Shown here: piece after piece, positions 43,249-55,311 of the stretch | Layout of the letters: the number at the start of each line of letters is the position of its first letter | Position numbering within the stretch: the stretch's first letter is position 1 | Source: Graphiopsis chlorocephala | Taxonomy: Eukaryota; Ascomycota; Dothideomycetes; Cladosporiales; Cladosporiaceae | Length of the DNA stretch: 64,000 bases | Direction: 5' to 3' | NCBI GenBank assembly: GCA_022828445.1 | Contig: JAIZZJ010000003.1 | Coordinates: 1,550,001-1,614,000 of the forward strand | Made by a program: the position numbers and the translations under genes | Notes under the pieces: model-generated | What the model was told of the DNA's origin: nothing | What the model saw: the letters and a program-made list of their open reading frames with translations, nothing else | The model's database searches: none

Positions 43249-44004
43249 TTAACGGTAAGACTTCTGGTAACGGGCGCGGGCACCGGGACCGCCGAACTTC
43301 TTGGGCTCCATGCGCCTGTTGTCGGCGACGAGGAGGGTGCGGTCGTAGGCGACGAGGGCCTGCTTAAGCTGGTTCTTGCTGTGCTCGTCGACGTACTTCT
43401 GGTAGTAGGAAACCTGTAGGCGGAGGCTGTGGTTAGTGCGTGTTTCGGGTGCGCCGAATGCGGTTGCGAAAAGGGCTAGAGGTGGTCGCAGATTTTAAGG
43501 AATCGAGTTGGGTAGACGTACAATGCCCTTGGCAATGGCCTGACGGATGGCGTAGACCTGGGAAGTGTGACCACCACCACGGACGCGGACACGGATGTCA
43601 ATGCCGGCTGTTACAGCAGTTCGTTAGCACATGTCTTTCTTGCATGACCACTCCTCGGATTGTGCAGCAATTCGCGTTCCTCCAATTCTCCCAGCAGCCT
43701 CCTTCCTGTCCGGCTCTTATTCCCTGTAGTGCCTCGCACTTCCATATGCTCTCCTTCTTCCAATCCATTTCCCGCGAAAAGCTTCAATCCTCCATTCGTA
43801 GGTCCTATCTCAGGCACACGTACCGAACTTGTCGAGGCCGAGGAGGAGAACGGGCTCGTAGACCTTGAAGCGAAGGACGGCGGGCTCGACGAGGCTCAAG
43901 GGCTGGCCGTTGACCTTGATAAGGCCCTGGCCCTGCTTGCAGTGTGCGACAGCAGTGGCGGTCTTCTTCTTGCCGAAGCACTGGACAGACTGAACGGACG
44001 CCAT
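43249..44004 (-). CDS. rps16: Small-subunit ribosomal protein S16 (uS9), 143 aa
   Basis: Exons are 44004-43824, 43607-43522 and 43413-43249, phases consistent. The protein starts MASVQSVQCFGKKKTATAVA. It includes IDIRVRVRGGGHTSQVYAIR and the strongly conserved C-terminus KKFGGPGARARYQKSYR, whose tail reaches the ribosomal P-site. Its 143 residues equal the length of the yeast orthologue. Intron 1 (216 nt) is longer than typical here; I looked for a box C/D snoRNA inside it and saw none. Confidence 0.96.
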
Positions 44005-44758
44005 TTTTGTGGTTGTGTGACGAGGAGAGTGTCGAAAGGTCGATTCGGTCGCGGCGGGCGTCGTTGGGCTGGTCGTCGGTAGGCTCGATCTTCGCGCTTC
44101 GCTATGGAATTCTCGAGTGCGCTTGCTTTGCGAATTCGCCAAGCTTGGCGCGGGCGGGAGGACCCGAGATGCCGACTTTCCAGCGATTCGAGGGTGAACT
44201 CCTTACAAATACATGCCAGTGATTGTATTGATAAATAATTCATATCGTCGCTCTCCATTTTCTATCCCGTGTTGCAATTCCCTGGCATCGTGCCGGCGAT
44301 ATGCGGTCGTGTATGGTGTGAAAGTGAGGCAGGAAAGCTCAAGCGATGTCCTCTCGCGGCTCAATTTGAGAACACGAACTTCAAATTTACTACAGTTCAA
44401 GTACCAGCCATACCTTAGCTTTACCACTGTTCTTATACTAGCACTCTCAACTTTAGGCATAATAATCCATGTGCCAGCCGTCGAGACAACGTGTACCGCA
44501 TTGAAGAATTCAAAAGCTATTATGCTAAAAAAACAATTGATTATAGGGATCGTACTTACCATTGGAACCCGTACACAAACTTGAGCGCATTGGCTGCATG
44601 CAGGATCACATGCACAAAATCACTCAACCCTGGTCCGTCTGAATTCCAGACTACTGAGGATATTAAGACATCGAATTCTGTATCTGGACGAGACCACTTG
44701 CTATCTTCACAACAACAGGACGAACGGCAATCTGCTCAACCACACATCTGCTACCTCA
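44005..44758. other. Intergenic region, rps16 promoter
   Basis: This 754-bp region upstream of rps16 and downstream of the dehydrogenase pseudogene is AT-rich from about 44330 on. No gene is supported. Confidence 0.5.
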
Positions 44759-45877
44759 TCACAACACGACAACAACCTTCTTCGCCGATACACTTTTCTG
44801 GGCATCAAATGCGCCTTGAATGTTCTCAAGACCGTGTCCGAAGACCTGCGGCTCTGGCGCTGCCACAAACCCTCCTTTTGCCAGCGCGTCAGGTAGGTAG
44901 CGTGCGAACAAGGCCTTGCTGATATTATTGAACGCCATCGAGATGCCAAACACGAGCTTGCCCCGAACGCCCCTTACTTTTGTCTTGGCTCACCATCGCA
45001 CGTTCCAGGAGACGAAGTAGACGATCGTTCGCAGAATTTCGAATCGCTCTGGCGGTGAACTTGGCAAGGGATATGAGACCATCGAGACAAACTTGTTGTC
45101 GCAGTTGACGCTGGACATTACGGCATAGCATGCCTCTGCACCGCCATTGCCGATGGTCATTGCGCCGTGCAAGACTTTGTCTCCAAACGTAGCTACTATG
45201 TCCGACACAACAGTCTTGATGTTATAGTCGAACGTGTAGCTAGCACCGAGACTTTTGCACTGGTCGAAGTATCGAGGTGGGCTGGTAGCGATGACATGGA
45301 AGCCAGAGGCCACAGCGAGTTGGATGGCGTTGCAGCCTACACTTGTAGAGCCACCCCAGACGGTTAGAAACTTTCCGGCTGGCGTTGGTGCCAGCGAGGC
45401 ATACGGCAGGGCGAGCTGGTCTTCCTCGTACGAGCCTGCTGTTGCTGTGGTGGCACCAAGAGGCATTGCTGCCGCTTGCTCGAAGCTCGTCAAGTCAGGG
45501 ATCGGTGAGACCAAAGTCTCTGGCAGAACCGTGTAAATCTGGAACGCACATTCGTCATGTTTGTTACGCGCCTCGTCGACACCATTCGCGAATCCGAAAA
45601 CCCTGTCGCCGACTTTGAACCGTGTCACCCCTTTGCCCACTTCGATCACCTCGCCTGCCAAGTCGATTCCCAGAATGGCCGGGTATCTCAGTCATCTGTA
45701 TGAGAAGTTTCCCTTTTCTTGTTTCAGACGGTCGATGGGGTTTATTGCGACCGCGCGATTTCGCACAGTGATCTCGCCATGGCTTGGACGACCATATGGC
45801 GCTGGACCCACCTCAAGCGGGCTGGCTTTGGATGCTGTGAGGTATGCAGCGGCGTTGACGGGAGTTTTCGTAGTTAT
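44759..45877 (-). pseudogene. Inactivated medium-chain dehydrogenase/reductase (ToxD-like zinc-type oxidoreductase)
   Basis: One frame of 373 codons covers a complete MDR protein with three defects. The expected start codon is ATA (45877-45875). A TGA at 45694-45692 falls where the sequence reads NFSYR-stop-LRYPAILGIDLAG, and a TGA at 44992-44990 lies after FVSWNVRW. Between and beyond the stops the protein is well preserved: AGEVIEVGKGVTRFKVGDRV, cofactor loop VWGGSTSVGCNAIQLA, AAMPLGATTATAG, and C-terminal FVAAPEPQVFGHGLENIQGA. Intact relatives are NADPH-dependent reductases and trans-enoyl reductases often found beside secondary-metabolite genes. No intron of plausible size removes either stop, so I call it a recent pseudogene. 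Readthrough or sequence error is the alternative. Confidence 0.75.
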
Positions 45878-46734
45878 TCAGACATGACGGAGCTAGCTAG
45901 ATGCAATGTTGAAGTGATGTGAAATACCTGCTTGCCATGACTGCTTGACCAGTTATATATGCATTCAGGGTATCATCAGAACCGCATAAATCAATACTGC
46001 CGCTGAGACAGTGCAAATATCTGCCCGACATTCGATCAAACCCTATTAGTAAACCGCCGTCTTCGGGCTCTGAAAGCGCAATGCTGGCCTTGATCGAAGC
46101 TCGTACATCAGGGAAAATGTAGGAAATCGGCTACAATCATCAATCGCGCTCAATACTATATATCCACGTTCACATGTCCGAATCCGAAAGATAGAGGCGA
46201 ATTCGCAAAAGAGCCTTAAGATGGCTTAGCGCAAGGGGTACGGGCCTCTGGTCACATTTCTTACATCTCGGTGCTCGCTCTGCAGCATGTACTCATATTT
46301 TGGTGACCTCACACTGACCTTCACGCGTGCAACTCCCTTTCCTGTCTCTTGGAATCATCGTCCAAGCCAATGGTGCGGTTTGTCGCTGTACAGCTACTCG
46401 CCGTTCATGAAGTTCATCTGCGGCTTTCATTTGCAACGACGGCATTCGAGAACATTTCTCACCATCAATTCACATCAACGGAGATCGATGTCAAGGCATC
46501 CGTAAAGCCTGAATTATATCTATCGCCAATCATCAATAGGTGTATGTAAGCACAACACGACAAATATGTCTGTACCAGATGTGCAGAGGTAGTTCAAAGT
46601 TTACTGCAACAGGCTGTTGTTGCCTACAATTTCGAATAAGCGCACTCTGCTTGCGTTCTTCTATTTACTGTTCATTACATCTCATCCTCGTCGACACAAC
46701 ATACTAGGGAAGAAACAAAAATCCGAAACCAAAA
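45878..46734. other. Intergenic region
   Basis: This 857-bp AT-rich region lies between the pseudogene and the F-box-like gene. No gene is seen. Confidence 0.5.
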
Positions 46735-47391
46735 ATGGCATCCGCAGCTGAGATTGTGTTTGGGATCCCCGAGTTGCTGGACCTGATTTCAAAGGACGTC
46801 TACCCTTCCGACATCTTTGTACTCCAGAGGACCAACAGGACGTTCCGAGAGACCATTCCCAGAACCTCGCATGTGCGACCAAGGCGGTTGGCGCGCATCT
46901 GCGATCCAGAGGCGGCGCAAAGCGCAGATAGAGAGACCAAAGTCGATTTTAACCTGCTGTTCGCATCCCGATTCTTCATAAGCTTTCTGTTCTTGGATCC
47001 ATTCGTTCTCACGGGCCGCACAGCCTGGATAATCCCGGGACAAGCCCCGGTCCTTCACCTTCAATACCATTACACCCCAGTAAGCGCTGTAGCTCACCGT
47101 CTCTGGCCCTCGGACCGCGTAAACCCGCACACAAAACAAGTTGTGATGCGCAAAGGGGACAAGGTGTACGAGATTTCGCCGTCCTGGGCCTATGTCTGGC
47201 TACCCGATGCGTCTGTCCGAATCTCGCTCAAAGTGTATCGACACGAACACAAGCATGCTTACACAGAGACGATGCAACAGGAGCCGGACAAGGCCGAGAT
47301 GCGGTCAGTGGCAATGGCCCTGGATACTCTTGCGACAAGGAGTGAGAGCAGAAGGTCTTCAGGCCAGATCGTAGGAAAGTGGACAGTGTGA
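46735..47391 (+). CDS. F-box-like protein, 218 aa
   Basis: This is a single-exon frame beginning ATG at 46735. Residues 6-48 form an F-box-like motif typical of Dothideomycete gene families: IVFGIPELLDLISKDVYPSD followed by IFVLQRTNRTFRETI. The remainder (FLFLDPFVLTGRTAWIIPGQ and a Trp-rich beta segment YEISPSWAYVWLPDASVRIS) has no named domain. It is probably a Skp1-binding adaptor with a lineage-specific C-terminus. Confidence 0.6.
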   Translation: MASAAEIVFGIPELLDLISKDVYPSDIFVLQRTNRTFRETIPRTSHVRPRRLARICDPEAAQSADRETKVDFNLLFASRFFISFLFLDPFVLTGRTAWIIPGQAPVLHLQYHYTPVSAVAHRLWPSDRVNPHTKQVVMRKGDKVYEISPSWAYVWLPDASVRISLKVYRHEHKHAYTETMQQEPDKAEMRSVAMALDTLATRSESRRSSGQIVGKWTV

Positions 47392-48104
47392 AGATGATTC
47401 TAAGGAGCATCTGCCTTGCAATTTGTTCTTGCAACGGCGAGTCACGGATGGTTGTTTCGAGGACAAGTCTTCGCCAAACTTCACATGCGCGCATGACGCA
47501 GGGCTGGCGCTAGTGAGCGTGTGCCGACGGGCCGTGTGGACCTGCATCCATCTAGCGTTTGGCTGATCTCTGGGGTTTATGGGTCGCGTGTTTGATGGCA
47601 GCAGTGGCAAATCACGACCAGCAAGGCTTCGGAGGAATGACTGTTTATGTGAATGGTATCAAAGAACGTCTTGATCAAATACTCTTAGAGTTGTGCTCGA
47701 TTATCGACAGTGATACCGCAATGATCAATATCGTTGCATACCGTTCCTCGAGCGTCAGAAACATGTTGAATTTACATCATGCCGAGCGATCGGCAGCGGC
47801 TGCCCTCCCAATTCGACAAACCTTTCTGCCACTTGCCGCCTTTTATCTTCTCCGCACATTCGTATCGCTCCCAACCTCATTCCCTCTGTTTGCTGCTTTT
47901 CACTTCTGTCACAATCCCGTTCACACGCCACAGTCAACACCAATCGTCGCCTGTCAACGTTATCTGCGCGGTCACGTCGCCTTGTAGCGCTGGTCGCATT
48001 GTTCACCATCCATACCACGTGAAAATCGGCATATTTACAGCGGTGGAAACCTACGGTGTGCTTGAGCCGGAAGCATCGTAAGATTGGACCTGGACTCTGC
48101 GGAT
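47392..48104. other. Intergenic region upstream of the MFS gene
   Basis: This 713-bp region contains an open plus-strand frame (47559-47987) of unconvincing composition. It probably holds the promoter and leader of the transporter gene. Confidence 0.5.
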
Positions 48105-50014
48105 ATGGTACTTACGCGAGAAGGATCCTCACCTCGAAGCCCCGATAAGTTTCCGACAGCGCAGCTCTTCCTGCTAGGTCAGTCAATATGCCTCGCCAAT
48201 CACGTTCCACATACTAACTGGGCTGTGTATAGCGCTTGTGAGAGTCGCCGAACCGATTGCCATTACATCGATATTTCCTTATGCGTGGAAACTCGTATTA
48301 CACTTCGAAATTGGCAACAAGAGTGATGCATCCTTCTATGCTGGAATTCTTATCGCAGCTTTCGCTCTTGCGGAGGCTTGCTCTTCTGTGTAAGATTTGA
48401 TAAACTCTTTTGCGTGATTCTGACTCTAAAGAGAGCTCGGCTGACGAGATCACTAGCTTCTGGGGAGCCCTCTCAGATCGGATAGGCAGAAAGCCTGTTG
48501 TTCTCCTCGGCTGTTTGGGTACCATTGTGTCTCTCCTTTCCGTTGGGCTTGCAACCAACTTCTGGATGGCTCTCATGGGCAGAGCATTAGGTGGAGCTCT
48601 TAATGGCAACATGGGAGTAATTCAAACGATGGTCGGCGAAATGATCACCAATCCGAAGCATGAACGTAAGTGTTGTGGCGATAATATTGGTACGCGACGA
48701 TACTGATTATTTGCAGCCAAAGCGTACGCTGTTATGCCGTTCGTCTGGTCTGTCGGTACCATCATCGGTCCCTCGATCGGCGGCTTGTTCTCTGATCCGG
48801 TGAACAACTTCCCTGGTCGGTTTTCTGCAGGTGGCATATTCGGCCGATTCCCGTACCTACTACCAAACCTAATTTGTTCGGCGCTTATGTTGTTGTCTGT
48901 CTTTGCCGCATGGATCTTCATGAAGGAGACACATCCGGATAAGCAGCCGGCAAATGTTGCCGACGTGCCGCACGTGCCTCACAGGCCCAGTGTCTCAACA
49001 AGCAGACCTCTTCTGACGTCCGGCGGGGCGGCCGCCAACCTTGAGCAAGACAATTATGGTACTTTCGCTCATGTGGAGGAATCCGCAATTGAAGAAGATT
49101 GGAATGTCAAAGCGGATGGAACAAGCAGACCTGCAAGCATGAGCGGCAAGACTTTTACCAGGCGTGTGACTTTGCTCATTGTGGCTCTGGGCATCTTCAC
49201 CTATCACAGCATGACATACGACCACTTGTTGCCCATCTTCTTCCAAGACGAACGAGTGGCACCTGATGGTACGCACATGATGGGCAAGAATCTTCCACCA
49301 GGTTCGCTTGCTGGTGGACTTGGCTTGAGTACCAAAGATGTCGGTGTTATCATGACCGTTCAGGGCTTGATTGCGCTGTTCGTGCAAGGAGTCGTGTTCC
49401 CACTGATGGCAAGCTATCTCGGCATTTGGCGAACTTTCATCACCGTCACAATCGCCCATCCAGTCGCCTACTTCATCGTTCCATGGTTGGTATTCCTACC
49501 ACAACACCTTCTCTACCCAGGCATCTACGCATGCCTTACGATTCGCAATCTCACGTCGATAGTTGCTTATCCAATCCTTCTGATCCTTATTAAAGAAGCA
49601 TCGCCTGCGCCAAACTGTCTCGGAAAAATCAATGGACTTGCTGCCTCAACCGGTGCGGCTTGCCGAACAATGGCAGCGCCGATTGCAGGATTTCTCTACG
49701 GAATTGGCATTCAAATTGATCTTACTGCTCTAGCTTGGTGGGCGAGCACGGCAGTTGCCTTGGTCGGCGTGGCGCAAGCATTCTTTATCGTCCAGCGCAA
49801 GACTGGCCCCCAACACGAGGTCCACGTCGCTGCGCCATTCCACTTCGTCGAGAACGAGCACCAACAGCGACGTCAGCACCGGCCCTCGATCGTGCACATA
49901 CATGTATCAGAAGATGGCAGACACGATGGCGCTGATGAGAGGACACCTCTTCGGCCGAGAAGGTCCGTGAGCCACTCATCTGGGCCTGAGCTGCCATTAT
50001 CGCGAGGGCGTTGA
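48105..50014 (+). CDS. Major facilitator superfamily transporter, 578 aa
   Basis: Exons are 48105-48177, 48233-48389, 48457-48665 and 48717-50014, phases consistent. The intron-1 branch sequence ACTAAC is visible. The N-terminal half has LVRVAEPIAITSIFPYAW, the MFS signature loop WGALSDRIGRKPVVLLG and PSIGGLFSDP. A long hydrophilic central loop (about residues 230-300) is followed by the second six-helix bundle (VTLLIVALGIFTYHSMTYDH through GIGIQIDLTALAWWASTA). The C-terminal tail is basic and His-rich. This architecture matches the fungal MFS group of YCR023C/ZIFL-like transporters found on vacuolar or plasma membranes. The substrate cannot be predicted from sequence. Confidence 0.9.
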
Positions 50015-50410
50015 AGAGGTTGCCTTGGACTTTCTTCTTGACTATTACAGCCTGGCGCTTTCTTTGCACTTCCCATGTACCCAGCGGTTGCTTACATATT
50101 CTTTCAGTACTGATAACGGCCTGGACAGTACACAGCACACGATGGAACCATTCGTTGGAGTTCGACAGGCTGCACACGCACGGCTTATACACTAGTAGAC
50201 TGCATAAAGATTGTACAACCCAAACTTTCTTTTTTCCGAAGCATTGATATTGCTCTCTGCTCGATGACAAGACCGCAATCAGGCTTGATTGTAGATACGT
50301 GCGTGGCTTCTTCTGACAGTCGGTGTACGAGCTGATCGAGATCAGATTCCAAGATCGTTTTCGTTCTAAAATACATTACTCTTATTTTCCAATACAACAA
50401 GGCTTCCAAT
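50015..50410. other. Intergenic region between convergent genes
   Basis: This 396-bp region carries the 3' flanks of the MFS and TMEM135-like genes. No gene is seen. Confidence 0.6.
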
Positions 50411-52131
50411 TTACTCTGTTTTCGCCTCGCCTGTGCTCTGCATTTCATCTCCCTCCTTCGTCTCGTCGTTCTTGGCTTGCGCTTTATCAACCCAGCCTTC
50501 GCCCCTGATGACACTCATGCCCTTCCTTACGGCAGCACCCTTGACCGCAGCAGGCCTAGCCTCATACACAGCGTTTATCAGTGCCAAGCTAGCAACGAAG
50601 ACCAAAACGTCGCCGTTCCTGATCTCCTTCCACCATCCTCGCTTCCTACCGACTTTCCACAGGCTGTCAACCGACAGGCGCAAGCTGTATAGGAAGTTGC
50701 CGCGCTCGCCGTTCCTTGCCACGTACGCCCATAGACCGCCGATGAAACCGCCGAGGAACCAGCGCTGGGTGGGAAGGATACTGCGTGGGAGATAGTTGTT
50801 GAACAGGCAGATTGAGCCCCACGAGGTGCCGATGGAGCCGGTGATGAAGAGACTGATGCGGAGGATTCGTGCGGCCAGGCGGTTGAGGAACGGCATAGGG
50901 TCTTTGAGGAGGGACTTGTAGGCGAGCATTGCGAAAGCACCGTAGAAGAGCGTGAAGAAGCGGGCGACAGTAGGGAAAGATCGGAGGAAGTATTTGAGGT
51001 ATGTGCGGGTGCAGCTGGGGTCCTTCGGGTGGAGAATGGCACAGGTGGTATGCTTGATGAGAGGATGAGCTGAAGATGTGAGAGGGCTCATCTTCGATAG
51101 TGAGGGTGGGAGAGTCTCTTTGCCTGGGAACAAGATAGGCGAGATGAACGCTGGCCATTTGAGCTTGCTTAAACTAGCAAGAGCATCGACAATGTCGAAG
51201 GTCGCTGGCCAAGTCCTACTGGCGGGATAGTCTGCGGGCCTTGTCTGGATGTACTCTGGGCTCTGTTTTAGGATGAACCTCCCATAGCTCTCCGGGAAGC
51301 AGTCACGGTCCAGAACGAAAGCGTGCAAAAGCTGCCCGCAGGCGAACGGCATTATCAGCCAACTGCCGAACCACCATGGCTTGCCGTCGCGCCAAATGTA
51401 GCCAGAATCGGACAGGGCATTGTAGCCAAATTCGAGACTGCGCGAGAAGGTGTAAATGGCGATGGTAATCCTGAGCTGATCTGCAGGGCTTACTCCGAGA
51501 CAGAGGCCTGCTAATGACGAACCGATCGCAGGTGTGTATTTGGAGGTGAGCAGCTTTGCCAGCGAAGGGTTACGTTCACGCCACGGCTCAGCAGAGCCTT
51601 CAAGCAGCGATGAACGCAAACGCCGGAAAAAGCGGAACAAGAGACGGTGGAAGAGCAGGATTGTTGAGAGAGACAGCGCAATGCGAGCATTGGGATGACG
51701 ATGCACAGTGGCCTTTGACTTGGTGCTGCAGGTGGTTGGGTCAGTATACTTCATCATACGTCCGAACATCGAGCCACTTACGACGTTCCCCCTCTTCTGC
51801 TAGCGATCTGGCGCGACATAAGCTCCCATATCTTCAGCCCAGCGTACGTGCCCGCAAACAGGCGTAATGCCGCCCTCAAAGTCGCAACATTGTAATCGCC
51901 GGTATCGCTCGCACTCTTGGTGATCTTTTCATAGCGTATTGGATTCGGCGTCCGCTTCTGCACTCGTTCTGGCGCGCGCGATATGAGATATTGGTGCAGG
52001 AGTTCGTATTCCCGTGGAGAGATTGTGTAGCGCAATGCTGTACGCGTGATCGGATCTATGGGGCGTTTGGGAAGGTTGCCGGACGTGGAAGACGAACGAC
52101 TGTCGTCGCTGGCAGGGCGGGAAGAAGCCAT
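50411..52131 (-). CDS. TMEM135-like membrane protein, 554 aa
   Basis: Exons are 52131-51782 and 51725-50411, phases consistent. The N-terminus has RYTISPREYELLHQYLISRA. The body contains several amphipathic or transmembrane helices, including YTPAIGSSLAGLCLGVSP, RDGKPWWFGSWLIMPFACGQ, ARFFTLFYGAFAMLAYKSLL and TQRWFLGGFIGGLWAYVARN. Between them, a Cys-rich loop (HTTCAILHPKDPSCTRTYLK) is typical of the TMEM135/Tim17-like family. In animals TMEM135 is linked to peroxisomal and mitochondrial dynamics and lipid handling; fungal members are poorly studied. The tail is acidic and lysine-rich. Confidence 0.8.
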
Positions 52132-52772
52132 GCTGGTGCCTGCGTCGGCAAGGAATTACCATAAATTTTACATGGAATCTCTGACAGGTTGTGAGGTCGC
52201 AAGGAGGGCTGACCAGAGGAGTGTGATGATGCCTTCCACTTTGGGCGAATTGCGCGTCGACAAACAGCCGAGGCAACATCCCTGAAAGTTGTGGCTGGCT
52301 GGGCGGGCAACATGTGAAGAAGCGCTAGAGACATCATCTGTACTGTGCTTTCGTTCTACCTAGTCATACTTGTAACTATAGGCCATCCTCTATTCGTTGC
52401 TCGCTGACTTGTGTGCTTTTTCTGAACTCAGGGAGCCTGCGGAGCTTTCGTTTGGAAGCGGCACACCTGGTCTTCCAACGTGCCCACACTGCATGCGTAC
52501 ATTGGGTAAGGCATCATCGCTGGTCAACGCAGTCTCCGCCTTCTGCCTGTCTGCCAAAGAGAAGTGCAAGTTGACTCTGGCTAGCCAACCACCATGCATA
52601 TCGGCCGCGTTAATCATTCGGTCAGCAGCGTTAGGCCACGTCTGTAGCGTGACACTTGTGCAGTCTTGTAGCGATGTTTGCGTCGCCGGTGTTTGTCACT
52701 GTACCAGGTACTCAGTGTGTCAACGAGCTTCCCCATCACAGCATCGTCGTTTTTGAACGAGAGCCTTTCCAA
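52132..52772. other. Intergenic region upstream of the TMEM135-like gene
   Basis: This 641-bp region holds the TMEM135-like promoter and the 3' flank of the next F-box-like gene, both on the minus strand. No gene is seen. Confidence 0.5.
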
Positions 52773-53455
52773 TTATTGACCATCCACCTGGACTCTCAGC
52801 GTCAGTGGGACTTTGGCTATTGTCATTTTCCTCCACGATCCTCCCAAGTGCGGTCTCAGCTTCTTCTCCACCGCTCCGGCCAGAGGATCCAAGGAACGGA
52901 GACAGAGCTGCGTGCGCGATTTCTCTTGCTCCAACTCAAGTCTGAAGTTGAAGTGACGGAAAAGTGGCGATTGGAGGCGTGTATCTGCGCGTGCGATGCC
53001 CATCAGAGGGTTGAAGAGCGTCAACTCGCCATCTCCATATGGAGTTTGGAATTCTTGCTCGAGGCTCGGGTTCACATCTTGGGAGGTGCACGCAAGCAGC
53101 CCGAACATCTTCACTTTCAGCTTTTGGGAGCCTTCAATGACGTTTTGCAGCCTTTTGCTGACCCGTTGCAGGGTGAACAACTGCTCCATGCGAAGACTGT
53201 CGTCGAGGAGGATCATCTCGACAAGCTCCGTGGTGATGAATACTTGGTGAGTGGCGGATGTTGCCTCTGTGGAATCCTGTTGTTGCCATTAGCTGAGTCG
53301 CAAGGAACCGAAATGTCTCTTTACCACCGCTGACTTACATTTTGTGAGACACGACGTGGTTCCGTCGCTTTTGGCATGGTCTTGAACATGTCGAAGTCCT
53401 CGATGGGATGCGTGTTGTCTGCAGGGAGCTCATGGAAACGTCCTCGGGGCGCCAT
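52773..53455 (-). CDS. F-box-like protein, 206 aa
   Basis: Exons are 53455-53339 and 53276-52773. The donor is GTAAGT, the acceptor AACAG, and phase is 0 across the junction. The start is the ATG at 53455 (MAPRGRFHELPADN), because upstream codons in frame lack an ATG. The F-box-like motif is HQVFITTELVEMILLDDSL then RMEQLFTLQRVSKRLQNVIE. The C-terminal 120 residues are a Mycosphaerella-type domain with no name, resembling in layout the other small F-box-like genes of this window. Confidence 0.65.
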
Positions 53456-53744
53456 ATCGATACGGGGCAGAAGGAGGGTGATGATGTGATCTTGAGAGGC
53501 TGGATAGCGGCCGATTCGCGAAACAAAGGCGATGATCCGGTCTATCGCTCTATGAAGATGCGCTATGTATGGTTGTGGTAAAATGTACGAGTGGACAGCC
53601 AAGCCAAAAGGTGCGATCAAAACAAACACGCGGAAGGCGCGACCTCTAGATCTTGTGAAAGACAACGCGTCGCTCGACAGCTGACCTTGTGCGACTTCGC
53701 ATCTTTCACTCACTTAAAGCCTACCCCTCTGCCTCGATTTCTCC

Positions 53745-55054
53745 ATGAGCAAGCGCCCACACTCACCAGACACGCCACACGAAATGCAGGCCAACGGCGA
53801 TACAGAGCCGCAAGATGGCCGCGAGCCCAAGAGACGCCGCAGCGCGCCTCTGCCACTCGGTACCAACGTCGCTCTCTCGATGAAGCCTGAAAGAAACATC
53901 GACGTGGTTGAGGATGGCGACGTGCTGCTTGTTGTCAACAAATTCAATGACGAGGAAAAGCCGTGAGTATCCAATGCTTATCTTGAACCTTGATCGCCCT
54001 CTAATGCGTGCATAGAACCGGACTGCGCTGCTCCTCAGCTGTGCTGTCCATGGCTTCGTCCGTCTTCAAGGAAGCCCTCGCCACTCCAGTCATACCGCCA
54101 CCTCCTGCGACCGACTCATCGGCCACCTCAACGGCATCAGCCAGCCAGCCGACCGGGAAACTCATAGCGCTCCCAGAAGATGATGGCGATGCCTTGATCC
54201 TCATCCTCTACATTCTGCACTTTCGCACCCAGGTTCTACCCGCCTACATCTCGACAGACGCCCTCATCCGAGTCAGCGTCCTTGCGACCAAATACCGCTG
54301 CGCTTACGCAATATCTCGCGCGACCACGCAGTGGTTCGACCGCATCTTCACCGAGATGGCGTCGGCGCCGAACAATGCCTCTGAGACCCTCAAGATGATT
54401 CAAGCGTCTTTCCTCCTCGACGAAGCAATGTACTTCGCGCGCTTCACTGGCCGCTACGTGCGGCACTCACCTTCCAACAGCGCCAAAAGTGCACTACCGA
54501 CCAGTGAACAGGTGCCCGAGGGAGTGAGGCGTATCAAGTCCGCGCTCCTGCAGCGCCAAGCTGAGATGTTCGCTGCGCTGCGCCTGGATATCGATCTCTT
54601 GACTGACCCATGCTCGATTGCGCTGTCGAAAGAATCGCACCACTACATCGACTGCCCGCCAGACACAGAGCCCGAGGCGTCCGACCTCCCACTCTCGCCA
54701 GACGGCGAGCCAGAGAAGCCCACCGTCTGCGCCGTCGATTCGCAAGCAGCACCCTTGTACCTCGGCGCTCTGAGAGATGCGGGCCTGTGGCCACCGACAG
54801 CCTGGGGAGCAACGCGCACAGCCGAGCAGCTGATCGAAGGGTTCGACAGATTCAGGGAGCCCGAGTACGACGACTGCGACAAGTGCGAGTTCTGCTTGCC
54901 GCTTGTCGAGGTGTTCGATCAGAAATTGATGCTGGTGAAGAAGTTGCACAAAGAGCGGCTTTGGGGGCTTTGCCTGGACTGCTTCAACGCTGGAGGAGTC
55001 AACAGGGGAGAGTGCAGGTTTGCGCATGTTAAGGCAGCGGTGGTCAAGACTTGA
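53745..55054 (+). CDS. BTB/POZ-domain protein, 418 aa
   Basis: Exons are 53745-53962 and 54016-55054, phases consistent, with GTGAGT donor and CATAG acceptor. After a disordered basic N-terminus (REPKRRRSAPLP) comes a BTB-like fold: VEDGDVLLVVNKFNDEEKP, then the strand-helix pair LRCSSAVLSMASSVFKEAL. Next are LPEDDGDALILILYILHFRT and VSVLATKYRCAYAISRATTQ. The C-terminal part has a Cys-containing cluster (DDCDKCEFCLPLVEVF ... LCLDCFNAGG) that could bind zinc. Fungal BTB proteins of this layout are usually annotated as of unknown function. Adaptor function for Cullin-3 is possible but not shown. Confidence 0.75.
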
Positions 55055-55311
55055 GGCATAAGTGGACGAAGGAATATTCAGTGAAGGGGACTTTTTGAAC
55101 ACTCGGCCCAGATGGGCTGTTGGGTTCATTATATGTTCGCGAAATTGGGTATGGGTGCGCCTATGCGGCAAAAGTAGCTTTGGAATCCATCACCACCGAA
55201 GAGAAAGTACCTTGACCCGCCCTTATGCAGACAAATGCTACAGCGCTTTCAGACAATTCAAGCTCGGTCAATAACACCGCGGTAGACAGTACACATCGTC
55301 AGCAGCAACAA

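Noticed and set aside
43608..43823. Possible snoRNA in the long first intron of rps16
   Set aside because: No paired C (RTGATGA) and D (CTGA) boxes with terminal stem were found.
47559..47987. Plus-strand frame of 142 codons upstream of the MFS gene
   Set aside because: Start is not ATG, composition becomes CT-biased toward the transporter promoter, and no domain is visible.
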